17,432 bases of DNA from JBEIDK01 sp040383485 (lineage in GTDB: Bacteria > Bacteroidota > Bacteroidia > UBA4408). The notes under the pieces were generated by a model, which was given only the letters and a program-made list of their open reading frames with translations, was not told where the DNA came from and ran no database searches. Location: the NCBI GenBank assembly GCA_040383485.1, contig JBEIDK010000058.1:1-17432 (forward strand). The letters are read 5' to 3'. Position numbers and translations under genes: made by a program. How positions within the stretch are numbered: the stretch's first letter is position 1; each line of letters begins with the position of its first letter. This document shows positions 1-7,227 of the stretch, in pieces.

Positions 1-1
1 A

Positions 2-1240
2 CAACAAAAAAAGGCCTTAGAGTTATTGGTTGAATATTACAAAACTGGTGATTTAAAAAAATGGGATGAATATAATATTGCTTGGGCTGCTGATACTGCA
101 AGTAGAATTGATGTAGTAAATGGTTTCATTGAAGTTTATGGTGACGCTATTGGTAAAAGAGGCAGTTTTGAGTCATGTGTTTCCATGAAAGATATGGAGG
201 CCTCTAAACTTATTGCTGCCATAGGCGCCGAAGCACAATATTTCGAAGACAATTCTCCTATTGCGTCAGAGCATAAAAAACAAAACGTAAAAGGAATTTC
301 AGCAAAAGTAATTACTGTAATTCAAGAGTCTGGTGACGCTGCACCTTCAACACCAATAGGTATTAACCTGCCAAATGCAAACTGGATTCGTGAGCAACAT
401 GGAAGCAAATCTGTTTCATTAGGAAATATTGTTAAAGCATATAATATGGTTGGAGCAAAAAGCCCATCACTAAAAGAGTTTGCTTACAACGATGAAGTTA
501 TTGAACGCGCAAAAAAATATGGTGCATTAAGTGGAATGTTGCATACCGATATGCACGAAGTAATTGGCCATGCTTCTGGTAAAATAAATGAAGGAATAGG
601 CACTCCTGATGTAACCTTAAAAAACTATGCAAACTGCTTAGAAGAAGCGCGTGCAGATTTAGTTGGTCTTTATTATATTATGGATCAAAAATTAGTTGAT
701 ATGAAAGTAATGGAGTCATTAGAAGTAGGGAAAGCACAGTATGATAATTACATCATGAACGGACTTATACAACAACTTACAAGAATTAAACTTGGTGACA
801 TTTTGGAAGAGGCACATATGCGTAATAGACAATTGGTAGCATCATGGGCATTTGAAAAAGGGAAAAAGGATAATGTTATTGAAATGATTAATAAAGAAGG
901 AAAAACATATGTAAAAATTAATGATTATAATAAACTACGAGCATTATTCGGTCAATTATTAAAAGAAATACAACGAATAAAAAGTGAAGGTGATTACAAA
1001 GCCGCAACAGCACTAGTTGAAGGTTATGGTGTAAAGATTGATCAAAAATTACATAAAGAAATATTAGAACGTTTTGCTAAGCTTAACGTTGCTGCGTATA
1101 AAGGGTTTATACAACCAAAGCTAGTTCCAGTAATGGAGGGTGATAAAATAACTGATGTAAAAGTCGAATACCCAAATAGTTTTGCAGAGCAAATGTTAGA
1201 ATATGGAAAAAAATATTCATTACTACCCATAAGAAATTAG
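2..1240 (+). CDS. Dipeptidyl peptidase III (M49 family zinc metallopeptidase), 5' truncated by the window
   Basis: The reading frame is open from the first full codon (position 2), so the N-terminal part lies outside; 412 codons are visible. M49 peptidases remove dipeptides from the N-terminus of oligopeptides. The family's zinc signature HExxGH is present as HEVIGH, encoded at 554-571 (visible residues 185-190). The second signature, with the third zinc ligand, is EEARAD at 641-658 (visible residues 214-219). The upstream part contains the conserved M49 core (for example NLPNANWIREQHGSKSVSL). The C-terminus ends in a short SLLPIRN tail. Family members in Bacteroidota are roughly 650-700 residues, so about the last 60% is seen. 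Both metal motifs are intact, so it should be active. A TTG at 26 is not a credible start, because the frame continues upstream. A rho-independent terminator follows 17 bp after the stop. Family assignment is firm; localisation cannot be judged without the N-terminus. Confidence 0.93.
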   Translation, partial: QQKKALELLVEYYKTGDLKKWDEYNIAWAADTASRIDVVNGFIEVYGDAIGKRGSFESCVSMKDMEASKLIAAIGAEAQYFEDNSPIASEHKKQNVKGISAKVITVIQESGDAAPSTPIGINLPNANWIREQHGSKSVSLGNIVKAYNMVGAKSPSLKEFAYNDEVIERAKKYGALSGMLHTDMHEVIGHASGKINEGIGTPDVTLKNYANCLEEARADLVGLYYIMDQKLVDMKVMESLEVGKAQYDNYIMNGLIQQLTRIKLGDILEEAHMRNRQLVASWAFEKGKKDNVIEMINKEGKTYVKINDYNKLRALFGQLLKEIQRIKSEGDYKAATALVEGYGVKIDQKLHKEILERFAKLNVAAYKGFIQPKLVPVMEGDKITDVKVEYPNSFAEQMLEYGKKYSLLPIRN

Positions 1241-1257
1241 TACAGATTATTATTTAT

Positions 1258-1294
1258 AAAAAAAGCCGTCATTAATTAAATGGCGGCTTTTTTT
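1258..1294 (+). terminator. Rho-independent terminator after the M49 peptidase
   Basis: An inverted repeat AAAAAAGCCGTCATT / AATGGCGGCTTTTTT surrounds a short AT loop. It contains one G-U pair and ends in a run of seven T. It lies 17 bp downstream of the peptidase stop codon. The A-tract on the left arm could also let it work on the other strand, but no minus-strand gene ends here. Confidence 0.9.
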
Positions 1295-1415
1295 ATTCTG
1301 TAAATGTTGTAACCTTGGATAGCATAATTTTCTTTAATTCATGAAAAAGTAAACTAAAAAGCTAAACCTTATTAATGGCCATAACCTAAGTTTTACGGAA
1401 TACTCACAACGCTAA

Positions 1416-1430
1416 GTGTATCAAATACAC
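1416..1430. promoter_or_regulatory. Small palindrome upstream of the PhaE-like gene promoter
   Basis: GTGTAT-CAA-ATACAC is a perfect 6-bp inverted repeat with a 3-nt centre. It lies 32 bp upstream of the -33 element of the promoter at 1463-1492. The size and position would suit a dimeric transcription factor site. In AT-rich DNA a 6-bp repeat can also occur by chance, so this is only a candidate. Confidence 0.25.
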
Positions 1431-1462
1431 AACATTAATTAACCATTACTTAACATATTAAC

Positions 1463-1492
1463 TTGTTATGTAAGAAAAAAAGTGTACTTTTG
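1463..1492 (+). promoter_or_regulatory. Bacteroidota-type promoter of the PhaE-like gene
   Basis: TTG at 1463-1465 and TACTTTTG at 1485-1492 are separated by exactly 19 bp, matching the Bacteroidota -33 / -7 (TAnnTTTG) promoter. The expected transcription start is a few bases downstream. That gives an A-rich leader of about 30 nt with no Shine-Dalgarno sequence, typical of well-translated genes in this phylum. The bases after the -7 element, GCGCCC, are the same as those at the tRNA-Gln promoter (4530-4559). Confidence 0.8.
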
Positions 1493-1528
1493 CGCCCGAT
1501 TTCAAAAAACAAATAAAAAAATTAAAAA

Positions 1529-2893
1529 ATGGACAAGGCTAAAAACATGATTGATTCGGTGATTGATTCACAATCTAAAATCATCAATAATTGGGTTGAC
1601 ACTACAAAAAAAATGCAACGTGCTGCAATTGATGGTGCTGCTGCAGAAAAGGGTGGTAATCTTTACAATGAGTGGTTGGAAAACCAAATGTCTATTTTCA
1701 AAAACATTTCTTTGAATAATAGCGTTGTTGATGGCGAAAATCCAATTGCTGATGCTTCAAAAGTTGAAGATTACTTTAAGAATTGGTACAACAGCCAAAT
1801 TACTATGGTAAAACAAATGACTGATTTCAATCAACAATTATACTCTCAAATGAGTAATGCTGGTAAACCACAAACTGAAATTAATGAGCAATTTCAAAGC
1901 ATGAATAATGCTTGGACTAATATGTACAGCAACTGGACTAATACGTTGAATAATACATTTGAAAACCTTTCTTCAACTATGAAAAATGGTTTAAACAAAG
2001 ATATGTTCTCATCAATGTACCACAGTAATAATGTATTCATGAAAATGAATGAAACATTTCAACCAATGATGAAGGCATTTAATTCAAACGGATTTAATGC
2101 TGAGCAATTAAAGAACATGATGACGGCAGAGTTTTACAAGAACATGACTGAAAAAATGTTTGAAGGATTTTTCCCTAAGAGTGATTTCACAAAAATGTTT
2201 GAAACAATTCAAACAAATATGAAGAACATGATGGGTAATTCAACTTCTTTTTCTAAAGAAATAGTTGATAATTATAACAATGCAATGAAAAATATTCCTG
2301 CAATGTTCACAAATCTTGATATGACAAAAATGATGCATACTTCGCAGGAAATGTTAGAGGCTTACAATAAGCCTTTTGCACAAATGATGAAAATGATGGC
2401 TCCAGGTAAGGAAAAGCAGATGTTAGAAAACATGGTTGAGACTATGGACAAAATCAATGTTTACCAAACAAAGCAAGCTCAGCTACAATACTTGCTTTAC
2501 ACCACTGCTCAAAAAGCAATGGAAAATTCTATCAAAAACAATTTTGATAAAACAACAAATGGTACTGAAATTAATAATTTCAATCAATTTTTCACTGAAT
2601 GGGTTAGTACTAATGAGAATGCTTATACTTCATTATTTGCAACCGAAGAATTTTCTCAATTAAAAGCTGAAGTAACAGCATTAGGCATGAGTATTAAGAA
2701 AGACTACGATAACCAATTGGTTTCAAGTCTTGAAAATACACCGTTTGCATTTAAATCGGATATGGATGAGGTTTATAAAAATTTATATGACCTTAAAAAA
2801 ATGGTAAAGCAAATGCAAAAGATGCTTGAAATAAATGTTGAAGAAGAAGTTGTTGCTGAAGAAAAAACAGCATCAAAAACTAAAAAGAAGTAA
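1529..2893 (+). CDS. PhaE-like protein (poly(R)-hydroxyalkanoic acid synthase class III subunit E family), Met-rich, orphan
   Basis: This is a 454-residue soluble helical protein with no signal peptide or membrane segment. The C-terminal third (about residues 360-440) has the pattern of the PHA synthase III subunit E family: FFTEWVSTNENAYTSLFATEEF, then a helix, then FKSDMDEVYKNLYDLKKMVKQM leading into a coiled coil and an acidic/Lys-rich tail. In known class III systems PhaE pairs with catalytic PhaC to polymerise hydroxyacyl-CoA on granule surfaces. No phaC, phaA/B or phasin gene is visible nearby, so the role here is unproven; a granule-surface or scaffold role is possible. The composition is odd: about 43 Met (9-10%) and very many Asn, with repeated MM and KMM groups in residues 160-310. 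It has its own strong promoter and a terminator on its 3' side, so it is monocistronic. Start: the only ATG with the expected A-rich leader. Confidence 0.7.
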   Translation: MDKAKNMIDSVIDSQSKIINNWVDTTKKMQRAAIDGAAAEKGGNLYNEWLENQMSIFKNISLNNSVVDGENPIADASKVEDYFKNWYNSQITMVKQMTDFNQQLYSQMSNAGKPQTEINEQFQSMNNAWTNMYSNWTNTLNNTFENLSSTMKNGLNKDMFSSMYHSNNVFMKMNETFQPMMKAFNSNGFNAEQLKNMMTAEFYKNMTEKMFEGFFPKSDFTKMFETIQTNMKNMMGNSTSFSKEIVDNYNNAMKNIPAMFTNLDMTKMMHTSQEMLEAYNKPFAQMMKMMAPGKEKQMLENMVETMDKINVYQTKQAQLQYLLYTTAQKAMENSIKNNFDKTTNGTEINNFNQFFTEWVSTNENAYTSLFATEEFSQLKAEVTALGMSIKKDYDNQLVSSLENTPFAFKSDMDEVYKNLYDLKKMVKQMQKMLEINVEEEVVAEEKTASKTKKK

Positions 2894-2912
2894 TTAGATT
2901 GTTTATATTACT

Positions 2913-2947
2913 AAAAAAAGCGTACTCAGAAATGGGTACGCTTTTTT
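2913..2947. terminator. Bidirectional terminator between the PhaE-like gene and murA
   Basis: AAAAAAAGCGTACTCA / TGGGTACGCTTTTTT forms a long stem with one G-U pair and a short AAA-type loop. The A-tract on one side and T-tract on the other make it work for both strands. It sits between the two convergent genes, 19 bp after the stop of the first and 24 bp after the stop of murA. Confidence 0.9.
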
Positions 2948-2971
2948 GCTTTTATTAATCGAAATTTAAGT

Positions 2972-4279
2972 TTATTCTACTCTTTCAATGTTAGCTCCTA
3001 GGGCTTTTAGTCTCGTATCTATATGCTGATAGCCGCGGTCAATCTGTTCAATATTATCTATTTCACTTTTACCATCAGCACTAAGTGCCGCAATTAATAA
3101 TGAAACTCCTGCACGAATATCAGGACTTGTCATTTTTATTCCCCTTAGGTTATGCATTCTATTTAGCCCAATTACATTTGCCCTATGTGGGTCGCAAAGT
3201 ATAATTTGAGCACCCATATCAATTAGTTTATCAACGAAAAACAATCTGCTTTCAAACATTTTTTGATGAATTAGAACAGACCCTTTTGCTTGTGTGGCAA
3301 CAACTAAAACTATACTGAGCAAATCAGGAGTAAATCCTGGCCATATGGCATCAGCAATAGTCATTATTGAACCATCAATGAAAGTTTCAATTGAATAATT
3401 TTCTTGAGAAGGAATATATAAATCATCACCACGTAATTCAATTTGAATACCTAGTCTGCGAAACGTATCAGGTATAATCCCCAAATTCTCATAACTTACA
3501 TTCTTAATTGTAATCTCTGACTTTGTCATTGCCGCTAAGCCAATAAATGAACCAATTTCAATCATATCAGGTAGCATTCTATGCTCAGTGCCTCCTAGGT
3601 AGGTAACACCCTCAATAGTTAACAAATTACTTCCAATCCCAGTAATTTTTGCACCCATCCTATTCAACATTTTACAAAGCTGCTGCAAATAAGGCTCACA
3701 TGCCGCATTATAAATTGTTGTGGTGCCAACAGCCATTACTGCCGCCATTACTATGTTAGCTGTACCAGTAACCGATGCCTCATCAAGCAACATATAGGTT
3801 CCCTTCAAGTTTGATGCTTCAACACGATAAAACTCATCGCCCTCATCATAATTAAATTTAGCACCTAACTTTTGGAAGCCTATAAAGTGAGTATCAAGCC
3901 TTCTTCTACCAATTTTATCGCCGCCTGGCTTAGGTATAAATCCTTTGCCAAAACGTGCTAGTAATGGTCCAACAATCATTATAGAACCTCGTAGTGCAGA
4001 TCCTTTTTTCTTGAATGTAGGTGAATTTAAAAAGTCTATATCTACCTCATCTGCTTGAAAAGTAAATTCTTCATGTCCTGTCTTCTCTAACTTAACGCCT
4101 AACTCCTTGAGCAAATCAATAAGTTTATTTACGTCAACAATATCAGGCACATTTTTTATAACCACTTTTTCAGGGGTTAATAGAACTGCACAAAGTATTT
4201 GTAATGCTTCGTTTTTTGCTCCCTGAGGGGTTATTTCTCCCTTTAACTTATTACCACCTTGAATTATAAATTTACCCAT
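2972..4279 (-). CDS. murA: UDP-N-acetylglucosamine 1-carboxyvinyltransferase (MurA) with Asp in place of the catalytic Cys
   Basis: This 435-residue enzyme carries out the first committed step of peptidoglycan synthesis: it transfers enolpyruvyl from PEP to UDP-GlcNAc in the cytoplasm. Seen in the sequence are AKNEAL (Lys22, Asn23), SALRGS (Arg97), PGGDKIGRRRLD (residues 118-129), GFTPD and the C-terminal IDRGYQHIDTRLKALGANIERVE, all matching MurA landmarks. In E. coli the loop reads PGGCTIGARP, with Cys115 the target of fosfomycin. Here the Cys position is Asp121 (codon 3917-3919). Asp at this place is known in naturally fosfomycin-resistant MurA enzymes such as those of mycobacteria and chlamydiae, so the enzyme is predicted to be active but insensitive. 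Full length, single copy in the window. The gene stands alone, with a terminator on its 3' side; I could not recognise its promoter in the 113 bp between the start and the tRNA-Gln terminator. Confidence 0.96.
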   Translation of the reverse strand: MGKFIIQGGNKLKGEITPQGAKNEALQILCAVLLTPEKVVIKNVPDIVDVNKLIDLLKELGVKLEKTGHEEFTFQADEVDIDFLNSPTFKKKGSALRGSIMIVGPLLARFGKGFIPKPGGDKIGRRRLDTHFIGFQKLGAKFNYDEGDEFYRVEASNLKGTYMLLDEASVTGTANIVMAAVMAVGTTTIYNAACEPYLQQLCKMLNRMGAKITGIGSNLLTIEGVTYLGGTEHRMLPDMIEIGSFIGLAAMTKSEITIKNVSYENLGIIPDTFRRLGIQIELRGDDLYIPSQENYSIETFIDGSIMTIADAIWPGFTPDLLSIVLVVATQAKGSVLIHQKMFESRLFFVDKLIDMGAQIILCDPHRANVIGLNRMHNLRGIKMTSPDIRAGVSLLIAALSADGKSEIDNIEQIDRGYQHIDTRLKALGANIERVE

Positions 4280-4393
4280 TGTTCAAATATTGTTTTAGGT
4301 AAAAGTGAGAAAATGAGCTAAGTAAAAATTTAAATCATTTTTATTTTTTCAACTATTGATTGTGTATTGTTTTCAAAGGATTTGCGTAAAAAC

Positions 4394-4430
4394 AAAAAAA
4401 GAGGCTATCAAACATGATTACCTCTTTTTA
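4394..4430 (-). terminator. Rho-independent terminator after tRNA-Gln
   Basis: Read on the minus strand, AAAAAGAGGTAATCA and TGATAGCCTCTTTTT pair with one G-U pair and one mismatch around a TGTT loop, and end in a T-run. It lies 11 bp downstream of the tRNA 3' end and separates the tRNA from murA. Confidence 0.85.
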
Positions 4431-4441
4431 GCGTAGAGTCG

Positions 4442-4512
4442 TTGCCCGAGATGGATTCGAACCACCACAAGCAGTACCAAAAACTGCGGTCCTGCCATTA
4501 GACGATCGGGCA
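4442..4512 (-). tRNA. tRNA-Gln (anticodon TTG)
   Basis: The cloverleaf folds completely. The acceptor stem TGCCCGA/TCGGGCA is fully paired and starts with U1-A72, the weak first pair usual for tRNA-Gln. The D arm is GTCT-AATGGCA-GGAC. The anticodon stem GCAGT/ACTGC holds loop TTTTGGT, with anticodon TTG at plus-strand 4478-4480. The T arm is GGTGG-TTCGAAT-CCATC. The length is 71 nt including discriminator A. The CCA end is not encoded, so it must be added by nucleotidyltransferase. It has its own promoter (4530-4559) and terminator (4394-4430), hence is a monocistronic tRNA. Confidence 0.95.
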
Positions 4513-4529
4513 TTGAATTACTAGGGGCG

Positions 4530-4559
4530 CAAAAGTAGATTTATTTTTATTTTAAACAA
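4530..4559 (-). promoter_or_regulatory. Promoter of tRNA-Gln
   Basis: On the minus strand, TTG (plus 4557-4559) and TACTTTTG (plus 4530-4537) are 19 bp apart, matching the Bacteroidota consensus. The -7 element ends 17 nt before the mature tRNA 5' end. The 13 bases TACTTTTGCGCCC are identical to those at the PhaE-like gene promoter. Confidence 0.8.
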
Positions 4560-4589
4560 ACAATAATAAAAGTTTTACGCACTTTCTTA

Positions 4590-5273
4590 TCATGCTCCTT
4601 TTAAAGCTGATGCCCTTGCAATATACTTTTCTATCTCTCTACCTTCATTTGTATTAGGAAAGTCAGCCTTTATTTGTTCGTATATTTTAATAGCGTTTTC
4701 AAAGTTCTTAGTATCTTCATAAGCACCAGCTGCCTTCATCAAATAAATTGGAGTAGTAAATTTATTATCGCCTATTTTTGCCGCCTTTAAATATAATGAA
4801 ATCGCTTCTTCCGATTTACCTAATTCCATGTTAGCATCGCCCATAGCACCTGTAGCAACAGGAGCTAGTATAGAATTATCAGTGTCAAATTGGTTTAACT
4901 CATTTATTGCATCTTCAAACTTACCTTTTCTTAAGTATGATATTCCTAAGTAGTAATGTGCAAGATTTGCAGATTTTGTTACGCTATATTCGTCAGCAAT
5001 TTCTATAAATCCTTTGTGTTGACCATCACCTTTTATTGCTTTGTCTAATGAATCAGCTTCAAAATATTGTTGTGCAAAAAACATTGAAGCTACTGCTTCT
5101 TCTTCTTGTGGTTGAACATAAAGCCTATCCCAAGCGAAGTAGCCGCCAATAACAACTAATATACCAACTAGAATGATAGTTAAACTTTTTTTATTTTCTT
5201 CAATATACTTTTCTGTTTTTGTATATGCTTGTTGAACATCAACTAACATTTCTTCTTTTTGCTCTGTTGCCAT
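4590..5273 (-). CDS. Membrane-anchored tetratricopeptide repeat protein
   Basis: This 227-residue protein has one membrane segment at about residues 31-49 (LTIILVGILVVIGGYFAW). A short charged N-terminal tail precedes it and a periplasm-facing C-terminal region follows. That region holds several TPR-like helical hairpins, including ANLAHYYLGISYLRKGKFEDAINEL, GAMGDANMELGKSEEAISLYLKAA and AAGAYEDTKNFENAIKIYEQI (about residues 103-207). The architecture resembles the YfgM / TPR_21 type, whose known members assist periplasmic protein handling. No enzymatic motif is present, so the role is inferred as protein-protein scaffolding. The gene has its own promoter at 5293-5322 and starts about 20 bp downstream of it. 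The tRNA-Gln gene follows on the same strand behind a separate promoter. I see no clear terminator after it. Confidence 0.85.
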   Translation of the reverse strand: MATEQKEEMLVDVQQAYTKTEKYIEENKKSLTIILVGILVVIGGYFAWDRLYVQPQEEEAVASMFFAQQYFEADSLDKAIKGDGQHKGFIEIADEYSVTKSANLAHYYLGISYLRKGKFEDAINELNQFDTDNSILAPVATGAMGDANMELGKSEEAISLYLKAAKIGDNKFTTPIYLMKAAGAYEDTKNFENAIKIYEQIKADFPNTNEGREIEKYIARASALKGA

Positions 5274-5292
5274 TTATTTTTTTTAAGGATTG

Positions 5293-5322
5293 CAAAAGTA
5301 GTTTTTTAGATTTTATACACAA
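5293..5322 (-). promoter_or_regulatory. Promoter of the TPR protein gene
   Basis: On the minus strand, TTG (plus 5320-5322) and TACTTTTG (plus 5293-5300) lie 19 bp apart. The -7 element is 19 bp upstream of the ATG, giving a short A/T-only leader. Confidence 0.8.
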
Positions 5323-5418
5323 ATTTTTATTATTTAGATATATTACTGAATTATAGACTCTTATATTTTGATAAATAAAAATTATCAATACAATAAATTT
5401 GAATTGAGGCTTTTCAAT

Positions 5419-6942
5419 TTACTTATTTAATATTATGCGAAAGGTTGTCCCTTTATTAATTTCAGATTGCTTTATAAATATTTTGCCTCTGTGGTAATCT
5501 TCGATAATTCTTTTTGCCAGAGATAAGCCCAAGCCCCATCCTCTTTTTTTGGTTGTAAACCCAGGCTTAAAAATAGTCTTAAAATCATTCTTCAAAATCC
5601 CTTTTCCTGAATCAGTAAAATCAATAATAACTTCATCTGCAATTTCTGATAATTCAATTGTAATTTTACCTGGCAAAGTAATGGCATCAATAGCGTTTCT
5701 GGTTAAATTTTCAATTACCCATTCAAATAGTTGAATGTTAATATTTGCTTCAATTTCCTTATTTCCAATTAGGTTATATTCAATCTTATCCGACGTCCTT
5801 TTCTGCATATAATCAATGGATTGATTCAGTATTTCGTATATATTTACTAATTCAAGTATAGGTTGTGAACCAATTTTTGAAAATCTTTCAGTAATTGTTT
5901 CTAATCGTTTCACATCCTTTTCAATTTCATCGGCCTCAGTATTCATTTCCTTTATCCTTAGCCATTCTACCCATCCTATTAAAGAAGACAATGGAGTTCC
6001 TAACTGATGCGCTGTTTCCTTTGCCAATCCAAGCCATACTTGATTTTGTTCGGATTTACGTGCAGTACTAAAAAGTATATAAGCAACTAACAAAAATATT
6101 GAAATAATTGCTAATTGTAGGTAAGGATAATATTGAAGTTGCTTTAAAATATAAGAATTTTCATAGAAGATAAAGTTCTTTTTTTCATTCCCTAAATCTA
6201 TTTCAATTGGCTCATTTTCTATTGTCATATCTTCAATTCTTCTTATTGGTGATAAACTATCAGATATATTTTTAATGGCCGTGCCTCCTTCAAATAAAAT
6301 TTTCTTTTTTGTATAATCAGTAATTATAACCGGTGCTGAAGCACTATTATTTACAACTTCATTCATAAATGATTTGAGTAAATCATCTAAAACAGTTTTT
6401 AATTCTGTAAATACCTTTGAATTCTTATAATACAAATACATCTTCAAGTTACCATAATATGGCAACACTAATGGCTTGTGCTGCATTTTCATAATCGCAA
6501 CCTCTCTAAGTAATGTTTTTTTTTCTTTTGCGGTCAACTCAAAAACACCACGAGCTTTTACACTATCAATGTTTAACCATGAATTTAAACTGCCATTATT
6601 ATCCGTTAATATAACAGGAATTGTTTTATTACTGCTTATTACATTTATATAAAAATTGCGGTCATCATCACTCTCAGTAGCTAAAACTCTTTTAGTTGCT
6701 TCTGCCCAAATTGAAATTCGTTTTTCTTCTTCCGATTTTATTTTCTCGAATATAGTATTAGTATATTTAACTATTCGAGCTTTTTGCCGTATCGCTTGCG
6801 CCCAAATTTTTACCTTATTGCGCTCTTCATCAGCAATTTTTTTAGCAATAATATTTGTTTGCCATATAGTAATACCAACAATACAAGCAGCTGCAACTAC
6901 TAAATATAGTTTCCAGGTTTGTTTTCGTGTGTATATACTCAC
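5419..6942 (-). CDS. Orphan membrane sensor histidine kinase
   Basis: This 507-residue sensor kinase has a membrane segment at about 11-28, a periplasmic sensor region at 30-268 with no family I recognise, and a second membrane segment at about 271-292. A cytoplasmic kinase core follows. The H-box is ETAHQLGTPLSS with phosphoacceptor His312. The ATPase domain has the N-box ENLTRNAIDAI (Asn416), DSGKG (444-448) and GWGLGLSLAKRI (468-479). The residues 30-90 are rich in Lys/Glu/Ile and likely helical. All catalytic motifs are intact. No response regulator is adjacent, so the partner must be encoded elsewhere. The first usable start is GTG at 6940-6942, directly preceded by an in-frame TAA; later starts would cut into the first membrane segment. 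A TAATTTTG -7 element lies only 9 bp upstream, implying a nearly leaderless mRNA. A perfect palindrome covers its -33 element (6971-6989). Confidence 0.93.
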   Translation of the reverse strand: MSIYTRKQTWKLYLVVAAACIVGITIWQTNIIAKKIADEERNKVKIWAQAIRQKARIVKYTNTIFEKIKSEEEKRISIWAEATKRVLATESDDDRNFYINVISSNKTIPVILTDNNGSLNSWLNIDSVKARGVFELTAKEKKTLLREVAIMKMQHKPLVLPYYGNLKMYLYYKNSKVFTELKTVLDDLLKSFMNEVVNNSASAPVIITDYTKKKILFEGGTAIKNISDSLSPIRRIEDMTIENEPIEIDLGNEKKNFIFYENSYILKQLQYYPYLQLAIISIFLLVAYILFSTARKSEQNQVWLGLAKETAHQLGTPLSSLIGWVEWLRIKEMNTEADEIEKDVKRLETITERFSKIGSQPILELVNIYEILNQSIDYMQKRTSDKIEYNLIGNKEIEANINIQLFEWVIENLTRNAIDAITLPGKITIELSEIADEVIIDFTDSGKGILKNDFKTIFKPGFTTKKRGWGLGLSLAKRIIEDYHRGKIFIKQSEINKGTTFRIILNK

Positions 6943-6951
6943 TTATAGATT

Positions 6952-6980
6952 CAAAATTATTTGAGAATAATTCTATTCAA
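6952..6980 (-). promoter_or_regulatory. Promoter of the histidine kinase gene
   Basis: On the minus strand, TTG (plus 6978-6980) and TAATTTTG (plus 6952-6959) are separated by 18 bp. The -7 element ends 9 nt before the GTG start, so the transcript should have a leader of only a few bases. Confidence 0.6.
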
Positions 6981-6989
6981 TGAATAGAA
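6971..6989. promoter_or_regulatory. Perfect 19-bp palindrome over the histidine kinase -33 element
   Basis: TTCTATTCA-A-TGAATAGAA has two perfect 9-bp arms around a single base. Its centre coincides with the TTG -33 element of the kinase promoter, as expected for a repressor operator. It also lies 9 bp past the stop of the small ORF 6999-7226, so it could act as a hairpin at that transcript's end. However, no T-run follows on either strand, which makes a terminator role less likely. Confidence 0.45.
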
Positions 6990-6998
6990 AATAAATAA

Positions 6999-7226
6999 CT
7001 ACTTCTGTCCTTTTATTTTTTCTACTCTTTTCGTGTTCTTTACTGCTGCCTTTGCTTGCGCAACTTTGATTGCTTTTTTTTCTTCTTTTGTTAATTTTTT
7101 TGGCTTCTCAGTTTTTTGCTGTTTATCATTATTTTGTCTTGCCAATGAATTAAAGTTTAAACTTAGTACAACCAAAAGCGTTAAACAAGTAACGAGTTTA
7201 AAAGAAAATATTAAATTTGATTTCAT
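6999..7226 (-). CDS. Small exported Lys-rich protein, function unknown
   Basis: This 75-residue ORF begins with a signal peptide-like stretch: two basic residues, then a hydrophobic core LVTCLTLLVVLSLNF (about residues 12-26). The remaining 45 or so residues are very polar, rich in Lys, Glu, Gln and Ala, with no Cys and no domain that I recognise. The signal-peptide form and strong Lys/Glu bias suggest a real small secreted or periplasmic protein rather than a chance ORF. Its ATG (7224-7226) is one base away from the ATG of the divergent protease (7228). Any promoter must therefore lie inside the protease coding sequence, and I saw no full consensus there. It ends 56 bp upstream of the kinase gene on the same strand. 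Moderately sure it is a gene. Confidence 0.6.
   Translation of the reverse strand: MKSNLIFSFKLVTCLTLLVVLSLNFNSLARQNNDKQQKTEKPKKLTKEEKKAIKVAQAKAAVKNTKRVEKIKGQK
7212..7219 (+). promoter_or_regulatory. Possible -7 element for the subtilisin-like protease
   Basis: TAAATTTG matches TAnnTTTG exactly and ends 8 bp before the ATG at 7228. No TTG is found at the right distance upstream, so this is a half-supported promoter. If used, the mRNA would be almost leaderless and transcription would start inside the oppositely oriented small ORF. Confidence 0.35.
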
Positions 7227-7227
7227 T

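Noticed and set aside
2436..2663. 75-codon ORF in another frame of the PhaE-like gene
   Set aside because: It overlaps a well-supported coding frame and has no leader or domain.
5368..5388. TTGATAA...TTATCAA inverted repeat between the histidine kinase and TPR genes
   Set aside because: Seven A/T-rich pairs with an AT loop and no T-run. It is likely by chance in this AT-rich spacer and too weak to call a terminator or operator.
6656..6964. 102-codon plus-strand ORF antisense to the histidine kinase N-terminus
   Set aside because: Its hydrophobic look is the mirror of the kinase membrane segment; no promoter or family support.
7033..7227. N-terminal extension of the protease reading frame to 7033
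   Set aside because: It is the antisense of the small exported ORF. The signal peptide starting at 7228 gives a much better start.
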